Positions 1-6,958 of a stretch of 11,360 bases of DNA are shown here, in pieces. The notes under the pieces were generated by a model. That model ran no database searches, had not been told where the DNA came from, and was given only the letters and a program-made list of their open reading frames with translations. Origin of the DNA: an uncultured Capnocytophaga sp. (GTDB taxonomy: Bacteria > Bacteroidota > Bacteroidia > Flavobacteriales > Flavobacteriaceae). Position 1 is the stretch's first letter. Each line of letters opens with the position of its first letter. Where the stretch lies: positions 1-11,360 of the forward strand of contig CAJZFM010000044.1 in assembly GCA_915070235.1 (NCBI GenBank), read 5' to 3'. The position numbers were made by a program, and so were the translations under genes.

Positions 1-1
1 C

Positions 2-331
2 AAAGCCAATATAGACACTCCTACCAGTACCTGCTTAGCAGCCTCCTCTCCTAGGGAGAAAAAGTTAAGGACTTCTCGGAAAGAGCCTAACCATCCTACT
101 GCCAAAGCCTTCTATCATACGAGCAAACCCCGTAAGGTTTGTCGCCAGCGCCCCTGTGTCAAGGGCAATAAAAGTCCTAACTATACGAGCAAACCCCGTA
201 AGGTTTGCCGCCAGCACTCAGCTGCTAAGGAAGACTTGTACAAGGAAATCACCTTGATTGAGTCGCCTATAAGGGGAGCTTCTCTAAATCGTGTCTCTAC
301 CCTAACAGTGGCTAAGGCGCTCCCCCCTTAG
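2..331 (+). CDS. Partial 3' end of an unrecognised open frame
   Basis: A reading frame is open from the window edge to a TAG at 329-331, about 109 codons, with its start outside the window. I do not recognise the product. The visible part is basic and rich in Ser, Thr, Pro and Lys, with no obvious membrane segment. It includes two copies of the peptide TSKPRKVCRQ exactly 22 codons apart, encoded by the palindromic DNA repeats at 117-149 and 183-215. It runs tail to tail into the glycosyltransferase and overlaps its 3' end by 30 bp. For the frame being real: it lacks stops over 109 codons, and the repeat offset (66 bp) is a multiple of three. Against it: low-complexity composition, the overlap, and the chance that this is intergenic repeat DNA that happens to be open. 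It could also be a decayed gene. Confidence 0.3.
   Translation, partial: KANIDTPTSTCLAASSPREKKLRTSRKEPNHPTAKAFYHTSKPRKVCRQRPCVKGNKSPNYTSKPRKVCRQHSAAKEDLYKEITLIESPIRGASLNRVSTLTVAKALPP
117..149. repeat. Palindromic repeat, copy 1
   Basis: This 33-bp unit is almost identical to 183-215; I see one mismatch (T142 against C208). It contains an inverted repeat, GCAAACC at 123-129 facing GGTTTGT at 136-142, around a 6-nt loop. The outermost pair would be a G·U wobble in RNA. Hairpin-forming repeats like this are often dispersed in genomes, but only these two copies lie in the window. Confidence 0.75.
183..215. repeat. Palindromic repeat, copy 2
   Basis: Second copy of the 33-bp unit, starting 66 bp after the first. 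Its inverted repeat is perfect: GCAAACC at 189-195 pairs with GGTTTGC at 202-208 around a 6-nt loop. The single difference from copy 1 keeps pairing possible (G-C here, G·U there). It is also a silent Cys codon change (TGT/TGC) in the frame that spans both copies. Confidence 0.75.
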
Positions 332-1606
332 AATTACTTCACTAAGCCTTTTAGTAAGGTTCTTTCTATGATAAGCTTCAAGGGAGATGGGGTGAGTGTG
401 AAGCTGCTGAGCCTTATAGAGCGCATAGTAATGAGTGAGGGCTTGCTTAATACCTTGTGTGTCGGTTAGGGAAAGGGTGATACCTGTTTGGGTTTGTGCA
501 ATAATATCCTTGACATCCCATTGCTTATACCCCAAAGCGAGTATAGGTCGCTGTGAAGCCATATATTCAAAGAGTTTCCCTGGGATAATACCCTCTGTCT
601 TGGGGTGGTTGATCTCCAAAAGAAGCAAAAGTTGTGAATGACGTTGTAGAGCTATGGCCTCGGTGTGAGAGATATAGCCTTTTAAGTCTAAATAGTCAGT
701 AAGCTGCCACTTCTGAAGACTGGAGAGTACCTCATCGCTTACTTTTCCTGCCAAGCATATACGTAGGTCGTGCCTGAAGTCGGCCTGTTCCCTTATCATC
801 TCGCTCAAGACCTGCCAAAGAGGTTCGGGATTGCGCTCGGAGAGTAGGGAGCCTATATGAGAGAGCAGAAAATCAGGGGAAACCGATGGGGTTTCTGTAG
901 GAAGGTCATCGTCATAGCCGTTGGTAATCACCTCTATTGGGCGAGAGGTCTTGGCTTGAAACTCTCTTTGGGTACTGGGACTGGTTACAATCAGGGTATC
1001 GGCAGTTTGTAAAACAGCTTGCTCCATGGCTAAGTGTTTCTGTGCGGAGCGTTTAGTGAGTCTTAGCTGCGAATGGTAACCTATGGTTGTCCATGGGTCT
1101 CTGAAATCGGCTATCCAGCGCAAGGCGGGGAACTGCTCCTTGAGTTGTAATCCTATAAGGTGTAGGCTATGTGGAGGAGCTGTAGTAATAATGGTATCTA
1201 TATGATTTTCAGATAGGTATTTTGACAGATATTTTACAGAAGGGCGTACCCATAGCACCCTTGCGTCGGGAATAAAGAGGTTACCTCGTATCCAGAGCAG
1301 GAGTTTGTCAAGCAGGGAGGGCTTTTTAGTAGGGATAATACCCGCACTTATCTTTTGAGTCTTCTCCTTAGAGAAAAGGGAGGCCAAGGCATAGGGTTCA
1401 AAAATCTTGGTTTTTAGAATGGTCAGGTCTTCAGGGATATCATCTACCATATGGGGGTCAAGTATAGGATAAGTAGGATTCTGGGGGGTATAGATCACTG
1501 GTTCTATCCCAAAATCGCGTAGGTACTTGACAAATTTGACCCAGCGTTGTACCCCTGGCCCCCCTGCTGGCGGCCAATAGTAGGTGATGATAAGTACTTT
1601 CTTCAT
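302..1606 (-). CDS. GT4-type glycosyltransferase
   Basis: Predicted cytoplasmic glycosyltransferase of the GT-B fold, GT4-like, which would transfer a sugar from an activated donor to a cell-surface glycan or lipid acceptor. Donor and acceptor cannot be read from the sequence. The N-terminal Rossmann-like domain opens with MKKVLIITYYWPPAGGPGVQ (residues 1-20), typical of this group, followed by DFRDPW at 168-172. The C-terminal donor-binding domain carries the acidic-pair region E338-GIIPGKLFEYMA, with a second Glu at 347 and a P-x-L-A turn after it. With the start at 1606 the protein is 434 aa, normal for the family. A longer in-frame ATG at 1642 would overlap the 3' end of the upstream gene, so the ATG 19 nt after that gene's stop is preferred. 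It probably shares the lpxD-like gene's transcript. Its 3' end overlaps the convergent open frame at the window edge. Confidence 0.88.
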   Translation of the reverse strand: MKKVLIITYYWPPAGGPGVQRWVKFVKYLRDFGIEPVIYTPQNPTYPILDPHMVDDIPEDLTILKTKIFEPYALASLFSKEKTQKISAGIIPTKKPSLLDKLLLWIRGNLFIPDARVLWVRPSVKYLSKYLSENHIDTIITTAPPHSLHLIGLQLKEQFPALRWIADFRDPWTTIGYHSQLRLTKRSAQKHLAMEQAVLQTADTLIVTSPSTQREFQAKTSRPIEVITNGYDDDLPTETPSVSPDFLLSHIGSLLSERNPEPLWQVLSEMIREQADFRHDLRICLAGKVSDEVLSSLQKWQLTDYLDLKGYISHTEAIALQRHSQLLLLLEINHPKTEGIIPGKLFEYMASQRPILALGYKQWDVKDIIAQTQTGITLSLTDTQGIKQALTHYYALYKAQQLHTHPISLEAYHRKNLTKRLSEVILRGERLSHC

Positions 1607-1625
1607 TCCCTGATGCTGATTAGTA

Positions 1626-2543
1626 CTAACGCTTTTCGGCAAGGATTCTCACAGAGGCCAATTCCTTGTATTTCTTACGGGCTTCCTCGGCTGGAGAACC
1701 AAAATAGGTTTGGTTACCTTCAAGTGATTTGGAAACGCCACTTTGAGCGAGAATTACTGCTTTTTCACCTATGGTAACCCCACTGGTGATGCCCACCTGT
1801 CCCCATAGGGTAACCCTATCTTCTATTACCACGCAGCCTGCAATGCCTACTTGGGAGGCTATTAGACACTGCTGCCCCACTACTGTATCATGACCTATAT
1901 GTACATGGTTATCTATCTTGGTGCCTCGCTTGATAGTCGTATCGCCTGTTACACCACGGTCTATGGTACAGAGTGCCCCTAAATCCACGTGATCTTCTAT
2001 CACCACACGCCCTCCAGAGAGGAGTTTGTCAAAACCTTCAGGTCGTTTCTTATAATAGAACGCATCGGCACCGAGGATAGTACCTGCATGTATAGTTACA
2101 TGGTTGCCTATCTTGCAGCCATCATATATGGTTACATTGGCATGAATTAAGCAATGATCACCTATCTCCACATGATTACCTACAAAAGCCCCAGGTTGTA
2201 TAATAGTATGCTGACCTATCTTAGCTGTTGGGGATACTTGTGCGACAGCCTTTTCAAAGGGTTTGAAGAACTGAGTGAGCTTATTGAAATCCCTAAAAGG
2301 ATCATCGGATATAAGCAGAGCTTTGCCCTCTGGACAAGGTACTTCCTTGTTAATCAGCACAATAGTTGCCTTAGACTGCAAGGCCTTATCATAGTACTTG
2401 GGGTGATCCACAAAGACAATATCGCCCTGCTCTACCACATGTATCTCATTCATACCCAGTACAGGAAAGGCTTTATCTCCCACAAAGGGGCAATTGATAA
2501 TAGTGGCTATTTGTTCTAATGTATAAGGTTGTGGAAACTTCAT
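1626..2543 (-). CDS. lpxD: LpxD-like UDP-3-O-acylglucosamine N-acyltransferase
   Basis: Left-handed beta-helix acyltransferase of the LpxD family. LpxD transfers a 3-hydroxyacyl chain from acyl carrier protein to the 2-amino group of UDP-3-O-acylglucosamine in lipid A synthesis, in the cytoplasm. Residues 1-100 form the small uridine-binding-type domain. Residues 103-280 show hexapeptide repeats (ISPTAKIG-, VEIGDHC-, IGNHVTI-type). The segment DNHVHIGHD at 211-219 matches the LpxD region with the catalytic His; His218 is the best candidate. A short charged helix ends the protein. At 305 aa it is shorter than E. coli LpxD (about 340). It lacks lpxC, fabZ or lpxA neighbours, so it may be the second, stand-alone paralogue seen in Flavobacteriia; the exact substrate is inferred. 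A TAnnTTTG box lies 23 nt before the ATG. It probably heads a two-gene unit with the glycosyltransferase. Confidence 0.85.
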   Translation of the reverse strand: MKFPQPYTLEQIATIINCPFVGDKAFPVLGMNEIHVVEQGDIVFVDHPKYYDKALQSKATIVLINKEVPCPEGKALLISDDPFRDFNKLTQFFKPFEKAVAQVSPTAKIGQHTIIQPGAFVGNHVEIGDHCLIHANVTIYDGCKIGNHVTIHAGTILGADAFYYKKRPEGFDKLLSGGRVVIEDHVDLGALCTIDRGVTGDTTIKRGTKIDNHVHIGHDTVVGQQCLIASQVGIAGCVVIEDRVTLWGQVGITSGVTIGEKAVILAQSGVSKSLEGNQTYFGSPAEEARKKYKELASVRILAEKR

Positions 2544-2566
2544 AGGATCATAAAATAATATGGTTG

Positions 2567-2574
2567 CAAAGGTA
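2567..2574 (-). promoter_or_regulatory. -7 box of the lpxD-like gene
   Basis: On the minus strand this reads TACCTTTG, a full match to the Bacteroidota -7 consensus TAnnTTTG, 23 nt before the ATG at 2543. No convincing TTTG -33 box is seen at the usual distance. It lies back to back with the ftsQ promoter in the 172-bp divergent region 2544-2715. Confidence 0.6.
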
Positions 2575-2680
2575 AAAAAAATATGAATACCCCCATAGTG
2601 AATTTTTTCTAAAAAAAATCCACCTCTTATTTGTTAATAAAAAATCCCTTTTCAAATGACCATTTGCTTACATTTATTAG

Positions 2681-2688
2681 TATCTTTG
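2681..2688 (+). promoter_or_regulatory. -7 box of ftsQ-ftsA
   Basis: TATCTTTG matches TAnnTTTG and lies 27 nt before the chosen ftsQ start at 2716. A TTTG at 2663-2666 is only 14 nt upstream, shorter than the 20 nt seen at the mscS and tRNA promoters, so the -33 element is weak. The longer frame from the ATG at 2656 would start before this promoter, so that start is rejected. Confidence 0.6.
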
Positions 2689-2715
2689 CCCTATAGATTA
2701 TATGTTATTTCATTG

Positions 2716-3474
2716 ATGAATAATAAAAAAACGCAATTGTTTATTATCCTCAAAATCAGCTGTATTATTCTCTTACCGATACTATTCCAATCTTTTGCTA
2801 ACCACCGAAATAATATTCGCAAAGTACAGAAGATAATCATCAGCCGTCAGGCACCACTTGATAAGGTACAATATATCACCAATGATGCCATTGAGAGCTT
2901 ATTGTTTTCTGCTAAGAATGCTGAAGAATATTCTCTTAAGGAGCTGAAAATAAATTTGTTAGAGAAAAAATTAGATACTGATCCCATGGTAGAAAGTGCT
3001 GATATTTATCTCACTATTGATGGGATACTCAAAGTGGATATCAAACAGCGTGAACCCATAGCGAGGATTATTTCCAATAATCAGTTCTATTATATGGATA
3101 TGCAGGGAAAGCAGATGCCCCTTTCCAAAGCCACCTCCGCTCGCGTGCCTATCGTACGTGGAGTTGGTGAAAAACAGTGGGAGGACGCTCATCTGATTCT
3201 AAAACACATCTATACAGATCATTTTCTAAAAGAGAACATTATAGAACTGACCGCTAACAGGGGCACTTTCTATACAAGACTCCGAGGAGCTGATTTTTCT
3301 ATTTGCTTAGGAAAGGCCGACAATATACAATTGAAATTCAATAACTTAAAAGCCTTTTATAAAAAAGCAGCTAAGGATCGTTTCTTAGATAAATACACAA
3401 GAATAGATCTGCAATATAACAATCAAGTGGTCTGCCACAGAGTTCAGACTGCTATAGAACAAGCAAATGAGTAA
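2716..3474 (+). CDS. ftsQ: Cell division protein FtsQ
   Basis: FtsQ/DivIB-type bitopic inner-membrane protein that links early and late divisome components through FtsB and FtsL. From the ATG at 2716 it is 252 aa, a normal size for flavobacterial FtsQ. Residues 1-6 are cytoplasmic and 7-26 form one hydrophobic membrane segment. Residues about 36-113 fit a POTRA-like domain, including VDIKQREPIARI at 107-118, where the POTRA ends and the beta domain begins. The C-terminal part ends with YTRIDLQYNNQVVC, the typical family ending. The ATG at 2656 would add 20 residues lying across and upstream of the TATCTTTG promoter, so it is not used. ftsA follows after 65 bp of AT-rich DNA with no promoter of its own visible, so the two are probably co-transcribed. 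The upstream murC usual in this cluster is absent. Sequence conservation in FtsQ is low, so recognition leans partly on ftsA next door. Confidence 0.87.
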   Translation: MNNKKTQLFIILKISCIILLPILFQSFANHRNNIRKVQKIIISRQAPLDKVQYITNDAIESLLFSAKNAEEYSLKELKINLLEKKLDTDPMVESADIYLTIDGILKVDIKQREPIARIISNNQFYYMDMQGKQMPLSKATSARVPIVRGVGEKQWEDAHLILKHIYTDHFLKENIIELTANRGTFYTRLRGADFSICLGKADNIQLKFNNLKAFYKKAAKDRFLDKYTRIDLQYNNQVVCHRVQTAIEQANE

Positions 3475-3539
3475 GGATTTAAAAATATTCATAAAAGAAT
3501 TTAAAAACACACAAAATAACAGATTAGATATTATTAGAA

Positions 3540-4955
3540 ATGAAAACAGAAAATAAGATGAATCAGAGAAAATACTTTGCAGGGATAGACATAGGTACTA
3601 CTAAGATTGTAGCTATCATTGGTTGTGAGAACCAATATGGTAAGTTGGAGATCTTAGGTTATGGAAAGGCTAAGAGCCAAGGTATTTTCCGTGGAATGGT
3701 GGGAAATATAGGGAAAACAATTGATTCTATAGAGCAGGCAGTAGCACAAGCACAGGCCAAAGCTGGAGTGGTCATCTCGGAGGCTTATGTGGGTATTGCA
3801 GGGCAACATATCAAGAGTAATGAGGCCTCTGACTATATCACACGCGAGAATGCAGAAGAGATTATCACCGTTAAGGACTTGGAAGCCCTTTGCCAATGTG
3901 TGATGAGCAGCAAGAACCGATACCCTGGTGAAGAGGTGATTCATATACTTCCACAAGAATATAAGGTTGATAACCAAGAAGATATACATGATCCTATCGG
4001 AATGGTAGGCGCACGTTTGGAGGGTACTTTCCATATCGTAACAGGGCAAGTAGCTCCTATCAAGAATATACAACGCTGTGTAACCAAGGCTGGTATTGCC
4101 CTAAAGGGTCTTACCTTGGAGCCTATTGCCTCTTCAGCTTCTGTACTGAGTGAGGAAGAAAAGGAAGCTGGGGTTGCCTTGGTGGATATAGGTGGCGGTA
4201 CTACTGATCTGGCGATCTTCAAGGAAGGTTATATCCGCTATACAGCAGTGGTTCCTTTTGGTGGTAATATTATAGATAAGGACATCAGGGAAGGTTGCAA
4301 TGTTTTTGACAAACAAGCCGAGCAACTCAAGATTCGTTTTGGTTCTGCATGGCCTGAATATACCAAAGAAAATGAGGTGATCAATATCCAAATGTTCAAA
4401 GGACGTGAGCCTCAAGAGATTCAAGTTACTAACTTGGCTCGTATTATTCGTTGTCGTATGGAAGAGATCATTGAAGCTATCTTCAATGAAATCAAGAACT
4501 ATGGTTATGACCAACCGCGCAAGAAGCTCATCGCAGGGATTGTACTCACTGGAGGAGGTAGCGAACTGAAAGATCTTCCTCAGCTGGTGGAATACCTCAC
4601 AGGGCTGCCTACTCGCATTGGCCACCCCAATGAGCACTTGGCCAGCAATACCCCTACCGAGCTTTCCTCCCCTATCTATGCTACTGCCATCGGGCTGTTA
4701 TTGGACGGTATAGAGCGCGAACACAGTGAGGGACAGCGTATTGACTTCTCTCACCTAAGCGATAGCTCTGCACAAGAACTTACTGCTACTATAGAACCAG
4801 AGGAAGAAGCACCCGAAGTTGCCGAACCTGTGGTACTTCCTGTAGCAGAAAAAGAACCTGAAAAGGAAAAAGAGGAAGAACACAAGCCTGAAAAGAAGAA
4901 TATCATAAGAACCCTCTCGGATAAGTTTACTGACTTTTTCAAAACCATGGAATAG
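3540..4955 (+). CDS. ftsA: Cell division protein FtsA
   Basis: Actin-like ATPase that tethers FtsZ filaments to the inner membrane and recruits the divisome. ATP-binding motifs are complete: phosphate-1 GIDIGTTK at 15-22, phosphate-2 DIGGGTTD at 216-223, and the adenosine motif LTGGGS at 336-341. The 1C domain (about 95-180) includes IVTGQVAPIKNI. The actin-like core ends near residue 392. A Glu/Pro/Lys-rich linker (about 418-453) follows, then an amphipathic helix at 454-471 (NIIRTLSDKFTDFFKTME), the expected membrane-targeting sequence. At 471 aa it is somewhat longer than E. coli FtsA (420 aa), and the linker accounts for much of this. The start is the ATG at 3540; an in-frame ATG at 3558 is a possible alternative. 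The usual next gene, ftsZ, is not present: an MscS channel with its own promoter follows instead. Confidence 0.96.
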   Translation: MKTENKMNQRKYFAGIDIGTTKIVAIIGCENQYGKLEILGYGKAKSQGIFRGMVGNIGKTIDSIEQAVAQAQAKAGVVISEAYVGIAGQHIKSNEASDYITRENAEEIITVKDLEALCQCVMSSKNRYPGEEVIHILPQEYKVDNQEDIHDPIGMVGARLEGTFHIVTGQVAPIKNIQRCVTKAGIALKGLTLEPIASSASVLSEEEKEAGVALVDIGGGTTDLAIFKEGYIRYTAVVPFGGNIIDKDIREGCNVFDKQAEQLKIRFGSAWPEYTKENEVINIQMFKGREPQEIQVTNLARIIRCRMEEIIEAIFNEIKNYGYDQPRKKLIAGIVLTGGGSELKDLPQLVEYLTGLPTRIGHPNEHLASNTPTELSSPIYATAIGLLLDGIEREHSEGQRIDFSHLSDSSAQELTATIEPEEEAPEVAEPVVLPVAEKEPEKEKEEEHKPEKKNIIRTLSDKFTDFFKTME

Positions 4956-4994
4956 CCATACTTGATTTTTATACTACATTAACGTAAAAAACAG

Positions 4995-5034
4995 GGATTA
5001 TATTTGTTAGATACAATTATAATCCTTATTTTTG
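4995..5034 (+). terminator. Possible ftsA terminator overlapping the next promoter
   Basis: GGATTATA at 4995-5002 pairs perfectly with TATAATCC at 5018-5025 across a 15-nt loop. The stem is followed by TTATTTTTG, a U-rich tail, and preceded by six A residues (4986-4991) that could pair with it. This fits a Rho-independent terminator for ftsQ-ftsA. The stem is AT-rich and the loop long, so strength is uncertain. The mscS promoter elements lie in the loop and in the tail. Confidence 0.45.
5003..5034 (+). promoter_or_regulatory. Promoter of the mscS-galE-rhodanese unit
   Basis: TTTG at 5003-5006 and TATTTTTG at 5027-5034 match the Bacteroidota -33 (TTTG) and -7 (TAnnTTTG) elements, 20 nt apart. 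The ATG at 5059 is 24 nt downstream. This is one of the two best promoters in the window. It shows that a longer frame beginning with TTG at 5032, inside the -7 box, cannot be the translated start from this promoter. Confidence 0.72.
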
Positions 5035-5058
5035 TCTCTTAATTCATTACTTTTCACT

Positions 5059-5895
5059 ATGGAACAAAAAGATGTATATCTAAATGATTTTCAGTCCTTT
5101 TTGGGGAAATTCATGGACAAAATTATTGGTTTCTTACCTAGCCTAATAGGAGCTATCATTGTCCTATTTGTAGGGGTATGGATATGCCGCCTGATCCGAA
5201 AGTTCGTAAGACGCCTGATGATCGCCCGTTCTGTGGATATTACCATACAGAACTTTGTCAATGAGTTACTACGCTGGGTACTCTATATCATCCTCTTTTT
5301 GACAGTTATTCAAAAGGTAGGGGTGCCAGTTTCCTCTTTCTTGGGTGCTTTAGCTGCCGCAGGTGTTGCTATAGGCTTGGCTTTGCAGGGGTCATTATCC
5401 AATTTTGCTGGAGGCATCATGCTCCTAATACTCAAGCCTTTCCGTATAGGTGATTCTATTGAAGCCAAGGGACATATAGGCACAGTGGAGCGCATAGGTA
5501 TGTTCTATACTACCCTTATCAAGTTTGGAAACGAACGTGTCATTATCCCTAATGGACCGCTGTTCTCAGATAATATTATCAATTATTCTCAAAATACAAC
5601 CCGCCGAGATAATATTATTGTTGGCATTGGCTATGGTTCAGATCTAAAGAAGGCTAAAGAAATACTATATAGACTTGCCAAGGAATGCCCCACTGCCCTA
5701 CAAGAACCTCCTGCAGTGGTATATGTAGAGGAATTAGCTGATAGTTCTGTAAATCTTTCTTTACGTATATGGTCTAATACGAAAAATTATTTGGAAACTC
5801 GTTTTTACCTCATAGAACAAATAAAATTAACCTTTGATAGGGAAGGTATTGAAATTCCTTTCCCTCAAAGAGATGTACATATCATTTCACAATAA
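5059..5895 (+). CDS. mscS: Small-conductance mechanosensitive channel MscS
   Basis: Inner-membrane channel that opens under membrane tension during hypo-osmotic shock and releases small solutes; the family works as a homoheptamer. The protein is 278 aa, close to E. coli MscS (286). TM1 is about 23-44 and TM2 about 68-86. The pore-lining TM3, about 92-125, carries the family's Gly/Ala pattern (FLGALAAAGVAIGLALQG, then SLSNFAGGIMLL). KPFRIGD at 126-132 leads into the cytoplasmic beta domain, with VIIPNGPLFSDNIINYS at 161-177, followed by the alpha/beta vestibule. The start is the ATG at 5059, set by the promoter just upstream. galE begins 22 nt after the stop without a visible promoter, so this gene probably heads a three-gene unit. 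Confidence 0.95.
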   Translation: MEQKDVYLNDFQSFLGKFMDKIIGFLPSLIGAIIVLFVGVWICRLIRKFVRRLMIARSVDITIQNFVNELLRWVLYIILFLTVIQKVGVPVSSFLGALAAAGVAIGLALQGSLSNFAGGIMLLILKPFRIGDSIEAKGHIGTVERIGMFYTTLIKFGNERVIIPNGPLFSDNIINYSQNTTRRDNIIVGIGYGSDLKKAKEILYRLAKECPTALQEPPAVVYVEELADSSVNLSLRIWSNTKNYLETRFYLIEQIKLTFDREGIEIPFPQRDVHIISQ

Positions 5896-5917
5896 AGTAA
5901 CTAACTAAATTAAGAAT

Positions 5918-6940
5918 ATGGCAACCATTTTAGTAACAGGTGGTTTGGGCTTTATTGGCTCTCATACTGTAGTGGCCTTGCAACAAGCAGGTCATCAGGT
6001 GATTATCATTGACAATTTGTCGAACGCTTCTATTGAAGTGAAAGACAGAATTGCCAAAATCACAGGAAAAGCACCTATTTTTGAGCAAATAGACCTAAGA
6101 GAAAAGGAAAAAGTACAAGACTTCTTCCGCCGTTATCCCAAGATTGATGGCGTTATCCACTTTGCAGCTTCCAAGGCGGTAGGGGAAAGTGTAGAAAAAC
6201 CCCTTTTGTACTATGAAAATAACATAGCATCTCTTATCTATATTCTTCAGGAGCTTCAGAAAAGAGAAAACACGGCCTTTATCTTCAGTTCTTCATGTAC
6301 TGTGTATGGACAGGCCGACAAGCTCCCCGTAACAGAGGACGCTCCTTTCAAGCAGGCCGAATGCCCTTATGGCAATACCAAGCAGATCAACGAAGAGATT
6401 ATCCGTGATACCTGTGCCGTAGTACCTGCTATCAAAGCCATTTCCCTACGCTATTTCAACCCTATTGGAGCCCATGAGTCTGCCCTTATTGGGGAGTTGC
6501 CCAATGGTGTGCCTCAAAACCTGATTCCTTATATTACCCAAACGGCTATTGGCTTAAGAGAATCTCTCTCTGTATATGGAGACGACTACCCTACCCCCGA
6601 TGGTACTTGTATCCGCGACTATATCCATGTGGTAGATTTGGCCGAAGCACACTTAGCTGCCCTTGAGTATATTCTTCAGGGGAAGATACAAGGCAACTAT
6701 GAGGTGTTCAATGTAGGTACAGGTAAGGGAAGTTCCGTGTTGGAGGTTATCAAGGCCTTTGAAAAAGTAAGCGGGCAATCCCTCCCTTACAAGATTGTAG
6801 GTCGCCGCGCAGGAGATGTCATTGCTGCCTATGCCGATACCCATAAGGTCAATAAAGTATTGGGCTGGAAGGCTAAGCAGACCCTCGAAGATGCCCTACT
6901 CTCGGCTTGGAATTGGGAGCAGAAACTAAGAGCGAAATAA
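5918..6940 (+). CDS. galE: UDP-glucose 4-epimerase GalE
   Basis: Extended short-chain dehydrogenase that interconverts UDP-glucose and UDP-galactose (and in some bacteria the N-acetyl forms) using tightly bound NAD, in the cytoplasm. The dinucleotide motif TGGLGFIG is at 7-14 and IDNLSNAS at 31-38. The catalytic residues are present: Ser126 in SSSCTVYG and Tyr151/Lys155 in YGNTK, with the same spacing as Ser124/Tyr149/Lys153 of the E. coli enzyme. The C-terminal substrate region includes RYFNPIGAHES and RDYIHVVDLAEAHLAAL. Length (340 aa) is normal for the family (E. coli 338). It supplies activated galactose-type sugars for envelope glycans or handles galactose. It sits 22 nt after mscS and 18 nt before the rhodanese-cupin gene, suggesting co-transcription. 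No Leloir-pathway neighbour (galK, galT) is present. Confidence 0.95.
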   Translation: MATILVTGGLGFIGSHTVVALQQAGHQVIIIDNLSNASIEVKDRIAKITGKAPIFEQIDLREKEKVQDFFRRYPKIDGVIHFAASKAVGESVEKPLLYYENNIASLIYILQELQKRENTAFIFSSSCTVYGQADKLPVTEDAPFKQAECPYGNTKQINEEIIRDTCAVVPAIKAISLRYFNPIGAHESALIGELPNGVPQNLIPYITQTAIGLRESLSVYGDDYPTPDGTCIRDYIHVVDLAEAHLAALEYILQGKIQGNYEVFNVGTGKGSSVLEVIKAFEKVSGQSLPYKIVGRRAGDVIAAYADTHKVNKVLGWKAKQTLEDALLSAWNWEQKLRAK

Positions 6941-6958
6941 TCTTTAATTTTTTATCCT

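Noticed and set aside
117..215. CRISPR array
   Set aside because: Only two repeat copies, each with an internal hairpin, separated by a 33-bp interval, with no third copy and no cas gene in the window.
1607..1642. Longer glycosyltransferase start at 1642
   Set aside because: It would overlap the end of the lpxD-like gene and add 12 residues before the conserved MKKVLIITYYWPP start.
2656..2715. Longer ftsQ start at 2656
   Set aside because: The extra 20 codons lie across and upstream of the TATCTTTG promoter box.
3475..3539. Separate ftsA promoter
   Set aside because: The spacer is AT-rich but contains no TAnnTTTG box, so co-transcription with ftsQ is simpler.
4134..4637. 167-codon open frame antisense to ftsA
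   Set aside because: It lies wholly within a highly conserved gene on the other strand, has no promoter box, and its composition mirrors the ftsA codons.
5032..5058. TTG start for mscS at 5032
   Set aside because: It lies inside the -7 box; the ATG at 5059 is at the normal distance and gives a standard MscS N-terminus.
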